A DNA stretch of 64,000 bases from CAYJBH01 sp964369445. Lineage in GTDB: Bacteria > Bacillota > Clostridia > Oscillospirales > Ruminococcaceae. The notes beneath the pieces are model-generated. The model searched no databases. It was not told the DNA's origin and saw only the letters and a list, made by a program, of their open reading frames with translations. How positions within the stretch are numbered: the first letter of the stretch is position 1; every line of letters begins with the position of its first letter. Below are positions 53,500 through 60,514 of this stretch, piece by piece. The stretch is taken from the NCBI GenBank assembly GCA_964369445.1, contig CAYJFU010000002.1:1-64000 (forward strand). Direction: 5' to 3'. The position numbers and the translations under genes are program-made.

Positions 53500-53880
53500 A
53501 TGGACAGTGTGTTTCCGGTGCTATTTCTCATTGTCGCCGCCACGGTAATGGTGGTCTCGGCGCAGGAGTACAACAAAGCTATAGCGTTTATGCTCACCCT
53601 TGCGACGGTGGCGGTTGCACTGTTTTTGGTATTGCCGCTGTTTGAGACATTGCTGTCGTCGGTCGACGGCGTGACAGAGCTTGTCATGGCAGGCCCGTTT
53701 GAGGTGGTCGTGAAGGCCATCGGTATTTCGGTGCTCACACAGCTTGTGTCGGAACTGTGCCTTGATTGCAACCAGCGCGCGCTATCCGGTCTTGTGGGGC
53801 TTTGCGGTAAACTTGCAATTATATTTGCCGCCCTGCCATTGCTCAGCGATATGACACAGAGGATACTGGATATGATTTGA
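53500..53880 (+). CDS. spoIIIAD: Stage III sporulation protein SpoIIIAD
   Basis: 126 residues, mostly membrane helices; PFEVVVKAIGISVLTQLVSE and LCLDCNQRALSGLVGLCGKL are typical. It follows spoIIIAC by 2 bases. Downstream, the usual tight spacing to spoIIIAE is broken by a 286-base insert. Confidence 0.94.
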   Translation: MDSVFPVLFLIVAATVMVVSAQEYNKAIAFMLTLATVAVALFLVLPLFETLLSSVDGVTELVMAGPFEVVVKAIGISVLTQLVSELCLDCNQRALSGLVGLCGKLAIIFAALPLLSDMTQRILDMI

Positions 53881-53888
53881 GGTGAAAC

Positions 53889-53972
53889 ATGAAAATCATC
53901 AATAGGGTGTTGAAAAAGTCATCGCTGCAAAATTCCTCGTTAATACACAAAGTACTACCTGCGTTTTTTGTT
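53889..53972 (+). pseudogene. Possible remnant of the original spoIIIAE start
   Basis: Eight bases after the spoIIIAD stop, GAGGTGA precedes ATGAAAATCATC, a good translation start in exactly the position expected for spoIIIAE. The frame runs for 27 codons, all but the first four within the repeat element starting at 53901, and then stops. The working spoIIIAE start now lies 278 bases further on. This is an inference; the short frame itself probably has no function. Confidence 0.3.
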
Positions 53973-54031
53973 TGATGTGACAAAAGTTTTGCTCTTGTTT
54001 TTGCAAACCCTTTGTTCTTAACATACCTATA
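53901..54031. repeat. MITE-like intergenic repeat, copy A (between spoIIIAD and spoIIIAE)
   Basis: About 131 bases. The left end AATAGGGTGTTGAAAAAG is an imperfect inverted copy of the right end (complement TATAGGTATGTTAAGAAC). The stretch from CTCGTTAATACACAAAG (about 53936) to the right end is about 75 percent identical over about 95 bases to copy B at 60327-60492, with the same order of blocks. No transposase is encoded. On both copies the core includes TTTTTTG, GTGACAAAA or GATAAAAA, and TTTGCAAA. Confidence 0.7.
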
Positions 54032-54166
54032 AAAAGACATATGTTTTTTTGCCTACATTCTTCGCCGGCGACCGGGGGATAGATCGGAATACTTTCAAAG
54101 GCTCGTGCCATTGCGTACCCCAAATTAAAATTGTGCAACAAGACACATAGAGGAACAGTAATAACC

Positions 54167-55237
54167 ATGAAAAAATTTATTTGCACCGCTATTTTAATGT
54201 TAATGTGTGCAACGACAGTGTGTGCAGCGCAGGATAGCACCTTGCAACACTCGGAGCAACAGCTCTTACAGTTGCAGGAACAGCAGGGTTTTGACACGGA
54301 TGAAGTGCTCAGTGGCGGCGTTTTGGGTTTCTTTGAGCTTGCGTTTGAGACGGCAAAATCGGAGTTCGCGCAGCCGTTAAAGCTGTTTTTGACGGTTATT
54401 GTCATACTTCTTGCCTCCTCGGTAGCGCGCGGCATATCGCAGACGCAGGACGGAGTGCCAAAAACGCTGGACACGGTGCTCACCATTGTGTTTTTTGTCG
54501 TACTGTTAGTGCCGGTGCTGTCGATGCAATCAACACTGGTCGAGGCGGTAACCGACTGCAAAGACTTTATCGCAAGTTTTACGATGGTGTTTGTATCATT
54601 GCTTATGGCGGGCGGTCAGGTCGGCACCGCCACCGTTGCGACGGCGTTTTTCAGCGGCTCATTTTACCTGCTCAGTGAGGTGCTGTCCTACATCGTCATA
54701 CCGCTTGCCGGCATATATCTTGCACTGCGCAGTACCGCACTTTGCGTGACGACAATAGAGTTTAAAAGCATTGCGGAGCTTGTGCGTAAAGCGGCGCGGT
54801 ACATAATGCTTGCGCTTGCCACCGTTTTCACCGGCATACTGGGTATGCAGAGCATTATTTCGGGCGCGGCGGACAGCGTTGCCATCAAGACGGGCAAGTT
54901 TTTAGTCGGTAGCGGCGTGCCGATTATCGGTAGCGTCGTGCAGGACGCACTGAGCGCTGTACTGGGTGGCATATCCTCGCTCAAAGCTACTGCCGGCATA
55001 ACGGCGGTCATAGCGGTATTTGTAATGTTTGCACCGCTTTTGGTGCAGTGCGTGCTCTACTCGGTTGTGTTTGCGGTATCAGCGGCGGCGGCGGAAATAA
55101 GCGGCAGTGACAAGACGATGAAATTAATGCAGGCGGCAGGTGTCGCTATGGAGATATACTTTTCCTCCATTGTTCTGCTGTTCTTTATAATAACGGTGTC
55201 GGTCATAACCCTCATGCTGACGGGGGGTGGTATGTGA
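54167..55237 (+). CDS. spoIIIAE: Stage III sporulation protein SpoIIIAE
   Basis: About 356 residues: signal peptide (KKFICTAILMLMCATTVCA), Gln-rich segment, and about seven to eight membrane helices. Conserved region: LPLAGIYLALRSTALCVTTI-like (VIPLAGIYLALRSTALCVTT), FKSIAELVRKAARYIMLALA and GFLVGSGVPIIGSVVQD-like (KFLVGSGVPIIGSVVQDALS). It is a membrane component of the SpoIIIA-SpoIIQ channel. ATG 54167 is chosen from the signal peptide; AGAGGA lies 12 bases upstream, a poor spacing that may reflect the insertion upstream. Confidence 0.93.
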   Translation: MKKFICTAILMLMCATTVCAAQDSTLQHSEQQLLQLQEQQGFDTDEVLSGGVLGFFELAFETAKSEFAQPLKLFLTVIVILLASSVARGISQTQDGVPKTLDTVLTIVFFVVLLVPVLSMQSTLVEAVTDCKDFIASFTMVFVSLLMAGGQVGTATVATAFFSGSFYLLSEVLSYIVIPLAGIYLALRSTALCVTTIEFKSIAELVRKAARYIMLALATVFTGILGMQSIISGAADSVAIKTGKFLVGSGVPIIGSVVQDALSAVLGGISSLKATAGITAVIAVFVMFAPLLVQCVLYSVVFAVSAAAAEISGSDKTMKLMQAAGVAMEIYFSSIVLLFFIITVSVITLMLTGGGM

Positions 55238-55683
55238 TGGAGATGATACGCGACATGGCGATACTGCTGTGCGGAATTTTTATCGTGGTGGCGGTTGTTG
55301 AGGCGATACTTCCACAAAAGTCCATGTCCTTTATAATGCGGTGGGCGGTTCTGCTTTTTGTGGTGGCGATGCTTACAAGGCCGATGGAATTTGACTTTGA
55401 GGACATGATGCAAGGTTTTGAAACACCCGACGATCAAAATATAGAGTTGTCGCAACAGCAATTGTTACAGGAGACGGAGTATTATTTATCACAACAAATG
55501 TTAAGCACATTTGAAGCGGAGGGCATAGCGGTTGAGGATGTTCGGGTTGCGCTGGAGCAATCGGACACGAGCGTGCACCTGCAAGCGGTTTACATAAAAG
55601 GCGAGCAGATATCGGATAGACTGAGGATTAACAGCATAGCGGAGGCGGTGTTGCAGACGGCACCGAATGTGATTTATGAATGA
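55237..55683 (+). CDS. spoIIIAF: Stage III sporulation protein SpoIIIAF
   Basis: About 148 residues: two N-terminal membrane helices (MAILLCGIFIVVAVVEAILP and FIMRWAVLLFVVAMLTR) and an extracytoplasmic domain related to ring-forming secretin-associated folds. The ATG overlaps the spoIIIAE stop (TGATG). GGGGGGTGG lies just upstream. Confidence 0.92.
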   Translation: MEMIRDMAILLCGIFIVVAVVEAILPQKSMSFIMRWAVLLFVVAMLTRPMEFDFEDMMQGFETPDDQNIELSQQQLLQETEYYLSQQMLSTFEAEGIAVEDVRVALEQSDTSVHLQAVYIKGEQISDRLRINSIAEAVLQTAPNVIYE

Positions 55684-56311
55684 AAAAGGACAGACGCTGA
55701 CGGGGTTTTCCGTCGATGTGACCCAAAAACCGAGTGAAAAAAGGCAGGATAAAAAACTGTTTGCAAAGGAACAAAGGTTGCTGATGGACTTTTTAAAGCA
55801 GACGGACAGCAAAAAGTACTACATAGTGTTGGCGCTTGTTGTGCTCGGGGTGTTTATACTGCTGTACGACGACCTGTTTACTGCGCCTGAGACGGCGGTG
55901 CAACAGTCGAGCGACGATGCACAGTTGCAGGAGATGGCGGCTGAATATGAACTGCAACTGACGCAGTTGATATCGCAGGTGCAGGGTGCCGGCAATGCGG
56001 TGGTGATGGTCACGATGGAGTCCGGCATCGAGCGCAGATACGCAAAGGACGAGCAGACCGACACACAGAGCTCTTCTCAGGAGGGTGGTGCGGATGTCAG
56101 TGAGAGTTATGCCAGTGAATATATATTGATAGACGGCCCGGGCGGAGAGCAGATGGCGCTTGTCGAGGTGGAGTATGAACCGGCACTCAAGGGTGTCGCG
56201 GTGTTGTGCGAGGGAGGGGGTGATTTGAGCATTGTGACCGCCGTCACAGAGCTTGTCAGCGTCGTGACAGGACTGCCCACGAGCAGGGTGTTTGTGGGCG
56301 AACTAGTGTAA
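55676..56311 (+). CDS. spoIIIAG: Stage III sporulation protein SpoIIIAG
   Basis: 211 residues: basic cytoplasmic start, one membrane helix (YYIVLALVVLGVFILLYD), and an extracytoplasmic ring-building domain (LTQLISQVQGAGNAVVMVTM, GVAVLCEGGGDLSIVTAVTE, SVVTGLPTSRVFVGEL). SpoIIIAG forms a large ring in the intermembrane space. It overlaps spoIIIAF by 8 bases. Confidence 0.94.
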   Translation: MNEKGQTLTGFSVDVTQKPSEKRQDKKLFAKEQRLLMDFLKQTDSKKYYIVLALVVLGVFILLYDDLFTAPETAVQQSSDDAQLQEMAAEYELQLTQLISQVQGAGNAVVMVTMESGIERRYAKDEQTDTQSSSQEGGADVSESYASEYILIDGPGGEQMALVEVEYEPALKGVAVLCEGGGDLSIVTAVTELVSVVTGLPTSRVFVGELV

Positions 56312-56405
56312 TGCTTTATGTCAAAGCTTTTTGCAACTCGTTTTCTATTGACCACTTGATACTAATTTCGGATAAACATGTGCACAAAATCTACGATTGT
56401 TTTTT

Positions 56406-56453
56406 CGTTTAGTTTCCCCGGCCGAAGGTGGGTGGTATAGTAAACGAGAATGT
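56406..56453. repeat. Imperfect hairpin in the spoIIIAG-spoIIIAH gap
   Basis: TCGTTTA (56406-56412) pairs with TAAACGA (56442-56448) around a G/C-rich centre (TTTCCCC, GGGTGG). It lies in a 241-base gap (56312-56552) that is long for this operon. A partly similar sequence is found at 29067-29111 (TCGTTT, TTCCC, GGTGGG, AGT-AA, GA-ATG in the same order). Confidence 0.4.
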
Positions 56454-56552
56454 TTCCCTAAGTTGTTGGCATTGCACCGGTAATAGGAATATTTCATTCA
56501 ATTTTCGCATATTCATAAACATAACATGTAAGGCAGAAAAGGTGGTAAAATT

Positions 56553-57164
56553 ATGTTAGGTAAACTAAAATCATTTAAAATGAAAAAACAAGTTACATTT
56601 CTCTCTTTGCTTTTGGCTTTGGCGGTTGCGGTGTTTCTAAACTGGCAGTATGCAAGGAGCGATGCCGGTTTTCGCCTTGCCGAAGAGAATGTGGTAGCGA
56701 CAGAACTTACGGTTTTGCCGACGGACACCATGTCAAATGAAGAAGCTGAGTCGGAATTGCAAAGAAATTACGGTGACGCGCAACTTGTCGGCCTTGACAG
56801 AGAAACCGGAATAGAGTACTTTGAAAAGGCGCGCCTTGAGAGGACCAAAACACGCGATGAGGCACTGGAAAAGTTACAAAGTGCACTTGCGGACGCAAAG
56901 CTCACCGACGAGGAAAAGGCTACGCTGACACAGACACTCACAACGACCATAGACGGCATAACCGCTGAAAACGAGATAGAGACGATGGTCAAGGCAAAGG
57001 GTTTTGTCGAGTGTGTCGCCATTATGGATGAGGAGACCATCGACATAGCCGTCATGACAAAGGAAGATGCGCTCACACAGGCACAGGTCATGCAGATACG
57101 TGATATCGTCATGTCGAAATGTGATGTTCCGGCGCAAAATATTAAAATAGTAGAGGTCAAATAG
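56553..57164 (+). CDS. spoIIIAH: Stage III sporulation protein SpoIIIAH
   Basis: 203 residues: one N-terminal membrane helix (VTFLSLLLALAVAVFLNWQY), a charged helical middle with coiled-coil character (about residues 85-130, RTKTRDEALEKLQSALADA), and the C-terminal YscJ/FliF-like ring domain (GFVECVAIMDEETIDIAVMT, VMSKCDVPAQNIKIVEVK). It is anchored in the mother-cell membrane and pairs with forespore SpoIIQ. Ribosome-binding site AAAGGTGG. Last gene of the operon. Confidence 0.95.
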   Translation: MLGKLKSFKMKKQVTFLSLLLALAVAVFLNWQYARSDAGFRLAEENVVATELTVLPTDTMSNEEAESELQRNYGDAQLVGLDRETGIEYFEKARLERTKTRDEALEKLQSALADAKLTDEEKATLTQTLTTTIDGITAENEIETMVKAKGFVECVAIMDEETIDIAVMTKEDALTQAQVMQIRDIVMSKCDVPAQNIKIVEVK

Positions 57165-57193
57165 TTGCTCTTCACCTTTTAATGTGTTATAAT
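57165..57193 (+). promoter_or_regulatory. Sigma-A promoter of the asp23-like/nusB/xse operon
   Basis: TTGCTC (57165-57170), 17 bases, TATAAT (57188-57193), which also has an upstream TG (extended -10). It begins right after the spoIIIAH stop and 36 bases before the next gene, separating vegetative genes from the sporulation operon. Confidence 0.65.
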
Positions 57194-57228
57194 ATATTGT
57201 GTATACAAATTTATGAGGCAGAGCAGTG

Positions 57229-57582
57229 ATGGATGTTGTTAAAAATTCGACCGCACAGGGTAAAGTTCAGGTATCGACGGATGTTATTATAAGCATAGCC
57301 AAGGTGGCAGCACTTGAAATACCGTGTGTTGCACAACTTTCTAAAGGTAACCTCGGGGTCAAGAGTATTTTGCAAAAAGTGGCCTGCACAAACCCCATCA
57401 ACGTGGTGATGCAAGAGGGTGTGGCTCAGATTGACCTTTACGTCATACTGGATTATGATGCAAAGGTGCGTCATGTAGCCGGAGAAATTCAGGACAACGT
57501 AAAAAGTTGTGTGCAGAATATGACCGGGATATCCGTTTCAAAAGTCAATGTAATTGTTGCCGGCATAAACGACCCGCAGTAA
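57229..57582 (+). CDS. Asp23/Gls24 family envelope stress protein
   Basis: About 117 residues. GKVQVSTDVIISIAKVAALE and QEGVAQIDLYVILDYDAKVR, then EIQDNVKSCVQNMTGISVSK, match the Asp23/Gls24 (YqhY) family. In Bacillus subtilis the homologue yqhY sits between accBC and nusB; here it is between spoIIIAH and nusB. The likely start is ATG 57229, directly after an in-frame GTG. Function in the family relates to membrane or lipid homeostasis. Confidence 0.92.
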   Translation: MDVVKNSTAQGKVQVSTDVIISIAKVAALEIPCVAQLSKGNLGVKSILQKVACTNPINVVMQEGVAQIDLYVILDYDAKVRHVAGEIQDNVKSCVQNMTGISVSKVNVIVAGINDPQ

Positions 57583-57630
57583 CCCCTGTAAAAGTCTGTA
57601 TGTTGCCATAAATAAAAAGGAAACGGAAAA

Positions 57631-58032
57631 ATGAACAGAAGACAATCGCGTGAAGTCGCATTTAAAATTATATTTGCCGCCTCCTTTGACGCTCAGGGCG
57701 TCAGGGAGGCTGCTGATGCGTTTATATATGCCGGTGAGGCGGAGCCAGACAGCTTTTGTGAGCTATTGACAAGCAAATACGATGAGAATACCGAGTTTGT
57801 CGACACAAAAATCAAGGAAAATCTGCGCGGTTGGAGTTTTGAGCGTGTGTCCAGGATATCGGTGTCGGTATTGCGCCTTGCGGTGACTGAGATGTATTTT
57901 GGTGACGGAAATCCCGACAGCGTCATTATAAACGAGGCGGTCGAAATAGCAAAGACTTACGGTGACGAATCGGACTTTCAGTTTGTCAACGGACTTTTGT
58001 CCTCGGTGCTTAAAAGCAAGGTGACAACATAA
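57631..58032 (+). CDS. nusB: Transcription antitermination factor NusB
   Basis: 133 residues, all-alpha. RRQSREVAFKIIFAASFD at the N-terminus and INEAVEIAKTYGDESDFQFV-NGLLSSVLK at the C-terminus are the NusB signatures. It binds boxA RNA with NusE for rRNA antitermination. Its stop overlaps the xseA ATG (TAATG). Confidence 0.95.
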   Translation: MNRRQSREVAFKIIFAASFDAQGVREAADAFIYAGEAEPDSFCELLTSKYDENTEFVDTKIKENLRGWSFERVSRISVSVLRLAVTEMYFGDGNPDSVIINEAVEIAKTYGDESDFQFVNGLLSSVLKSKVTT

Positions 58033-59186
58033 TGCAGGTTGTGGGCATATCCGCATTTGCGGAGTATGTGAAGAGTGTAATAGGCAGTAACGATATAATG
58101 TCCGATATAGTGTTGGAGGGCGAAATAGGCAGCTTTACACGCCACAGGGCGAGCGGTCACTGTTACTTTACGCTAAAGGACGACAAGAGCACACTGCATG
58201 CGGTCATGTTCTCCGGCGATGCAAACAGGTTGAGTTTTGTGCCGCAAGAGGGGATGCTTGTACATGTGCGCGGTGGTGCGTCGCTGTACAGTAAAGACTG
58301 CTCCTTTAAGTTTTACGCGACGCTGATGTTACCGGCAGGAAAAGGCACAATTCAGGATGCGTTTGAGCGCATGCGTGAGCGGTTGCAAAAGCAGGGGCTT
58401 TTTGACGACGACCACAAAATGCCGTTGCCGTCACACCCGACACGCATAGGGGTTGTGACCTCAAAAGACGGTGCGGCGATACATGATATAATGTCGGTGG
58501 CGCGGCGGCGCGCTTACACCGATGTGACTTTTATATTGTGTGATATTCCGGTGCAGGGGGTAAAAGCGGCACCGGCGGCGCAAAAAGCAATAAAAATGCT
58601 GGATGACGCAGGGTGCTGTGATGTGATAATTTTAACAAGGGGCGGTGGCAGTGCCGAGGATCTTTCCGCATTTAACGCGGAGGAACTCGCCCACGCGGTT
58701 TATAGCGCAACAACGCCGATAGTATCCGCGATAGGGCATGAGTCTGACCTTGTCATAACCGATTACGTTGCGGATCTGCGCGCCGCAACACCGACCGCCG
58801 CCGCCGAAATTGTGCTTGCCGATAAACAGCCGCTTTTGCATCGGCTGTCGGTGTGCAAAACCGCACTGACACCGACACGCTTGCGCTCGGTACTTGTCAC
58901 AAAACGCCAACTTGTAAGCGGAATGAGATGTGAGCTCAAAGACGGTGTCGGCGATAAACTCGCGTACAGCCGTGACCGATATGAGGGTGCTCATTCGCGG
59001 CTACTGCCCTACAACCCACAAAACCTGCTTAAAAAGGGTTATGCGATAGTAAAAAGCGGCGGCAGTGTGGTAGCGCAGGCTCCAAGCGTCGGGGATATGC
59101 TCGACGTTGAAACGAACACGGCAAATCTGCATTGCAGGGTAGAGGGCGTACACCTTAAACCGGATAAACGGAGTATAAATACGTGA
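58032..59186 (+). CDS. xseA: Exodeoxyribonuclease VII large subunit
   Basis: 384 residues: N-terminal OB-fold (VLEGEIGSFTRHRASGHCYF, TLKDDKSTLHAVMF), then the catalytic domain with RIGVVTSKDGAAIHDI, LTRGGGSAEDLSAFNAEELA and ATPTAAAEIVL. It is a little shorter than the about 450 of many homologues, mainly in the coiled-coil region. With XseB it degrades single-stranded DNA. folD, often just upstream, is absent. Confidence 0.96.
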   Translation: MQVVGISAFAEYVKSVIGSNDIMSDIVLEGEIGSFTRHRASGHCYFTLKDDKSTLHAVMFSGDANRLSFVPQEGMLVHVRGGASLYSKDCSFKFYATLMLPAGKGTIQDAFERMRERLQKQGLFDDDHKMPLPSHPTRIGVVTSKDGAAIHDIMSVARRRAYTDVTFILCDIPVQGVKAAPAAQKAIKMLDDAGCCDVIILTRGGGSAEDLSAFNAEELAHAVYSATTPIVSAIGHESDLVITDYVADLRAATPTAAAEIVLADKQPLLHRLSVCKTALTPTRLRSVLVTKRQLVSGMRCELKDGVGDKLAYSRDRYEGAHSRLLPYNPQNLLKKGYAIVKSGGSVVAQAPSVGDMLDVETNTANLHCRVEGVHLKPDKRSINT

Positions 59187-59452
59187 AAAAGCAAACAGTT
59201 AAAAGCGAAGACCTGACAAGCGAACAGCAGATGCTACAGCCGACGGACGAAACAGCACAGTTGACCTTTGAACAGCTGTTGCAACAGTTAGAGGACGTTG
59301 TGGAACAGCTGTCGGATGAAAAAACAGGCGTGGAAGAGGTTTGCGCGCTGTATGAAAAGGGTGCAGATATCGCCGCGCGGTGTGAACAGCGCCTTGACAA
59401 GGTGGAAGTGCAACTGAAGATGTTTGAAGAGCAGGTGGATGATGAACTATAG
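59183..59452 (+). CDS. xseB: Exodeoxyribonuclease VII small subunit
   Basis: 89 residues. LTFEQLLQQLEDVVEQLSDE and ALYEKGADIAARCEQRLDKV are the XseB family pattern. The GTG start overlaps the xseA stop (GTGA). It is slightly longer than usual at the N-terminus. Confidence 0.94.
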   Translation: MKKQTVKSEDLTSEQQMLQPTDETAQLTFEQLLQQLEDVVEQLSDEKTGVEEVCALYEKGADIAARCEQRLDKVEVQLKMFEEQVDDEL

Positions 59453-60323
59453 CGACAAGTTTAATGAATACCGCACAGCGGTGGAAGAAAAACTCATCGA
59501 GGTGATGGGGGTGCAACCTCATCGCGAGTGTGACACCGCCAAGGCGTCGGAATACAGCCTGTTCAGTGGTGGCAAGCGCATTAGGGGCGTTTTAACGCTT
59601 GCTGTTTGCGACATGCTGTGCGGCTCATACGACAAGGCGCTTGATTTTGCGGCGGCGATGGAGATGGTTCACTGCTACTCGCTCATACATGACGATTTGC
59701 CGTGCATGGATGATGACGACATGCGGCGCGGTATGCCCTCCTGTCACAAAAAGTACGGTGAGGCAACTGCTTTGCTTGCGGGTGACAATCTTTTGACAAG
59801 TGCGTTCGCGGTAGTTGCAACCGCCGAACTTTCCGCACAGACATTGCTGACGGCGGTTCAACTTTTGTCCTATTCTGCCGGCACGGGCGGCATGATTTAC
59901 GGGCAGGAACTTGATCTGCTCTATGAGGGCAAGCAGGTGACCGAAAGCCAGCTTCTGGAGGTGCACCGCAACAAGACCGGTGCACTAATTTCCGTTGCGG
60001 CACAACTCGGTGCCCTTGCAGGAGATGCCGACGGAGAGCAATTTTTAACGTTGCGTGACTTTGCATACACACTGGGATTGGCTTTTCAGGTTGTGGACGA
60101 CATACTGGACGGCAGTAGCAGTGTCGACCTGCTCGGCAAGCCGATAGGCAGTGACGAACAGCAGGGGAAAACGACATTTTTAACACTTTACGGCGAGGAA
60201 AAAGCACAGCGATACGCAAAAGACCTTTGCGATAACAATGTGCGCAGTCTCACCGATGTGTTTGGCGACAAAGCGGAATTTTTGCTCTTACTTCAGCAGG
60301 AGTTGTTGCATCGCAAATATTGA
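59442..60323 (+). CDS. ispA: Polyprenyl (farnesyl/geranyl) diphosphate synthase IspA
   Basis: About 293 residues. First Asp-rich motif in YSLIHDDLPCMDDDDMRRG, second in LAFQVVDDILDGSS, and GGKRIRGVL for diphosphate binding. It condenses IPP and DMAPP to C15 or related prenyl diphosphates. ATG 59442 (or the adjacent 59439) overlaps the end of xseB and follows AGGTGG. dxs, the first enzyme of the pathway feeding it, is downstream. Confidence 0.95.
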   Translation: MNYSDKFNEYRTAVEEKLIEVMGVQPHRECDTAKASEYSLFSGGKRIRGVLTLAVCDMLCGSYDKALDFAAAMEMVHCYSLIHDDLPCMDDDDMRRGMPSCHKKYGEATALLAGDNLLTSAFAVVATAELSAQTLLTAVQLLSYSAGTGGMIYGQELDLLYEGKQVTESQLLEVHRNKTGALISVAAQLGALAGDADGEQFLTLRDFAYTLGLAFQVVDDILDGSSSVDLLGKPIGSDEQQGKTTFLTLYGEEKAQRYAKDLCDNNVRSLTDVFGDKAEFLLLLQQELLHRKY

Positions 60324-60326
60324 TTT

Positions 60327-60492
60327 TATAGGCGTGTTGAAAAAAGTAGGCTTCGCAAAAAACGACAGCAAAATTTACATAATATGTCAAAAGAGTGCTC
60401 GTTAATACACAAAGAATTGCTTCTGCTTTTTGTTTAATTTGATAAAAAACTTGCTCCTTTTTGCAAATTCTTTGTTTTTTAACAGCCCTTTA
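60327..60492. repeat. MITE-like intergenic repeat, copy B (between ispA and dxs)
   Basis: About 166 bases. The left end TATAGGCGTGTTGAAAAAAG and the complement of the right end (TAAAGGGCTGTTAAAAAAC) agree at about 14 of 18 positions. CTCGTTAATACACAAAG at about 60398 begins the about 95-base block shared with copy A. Compared with copy A it has about 35 extra bases in the left third. Confidence 0.7.
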
Positions 60493-60514
60493 CAGCCCGT
60501 TAAAAGAGGATAGG

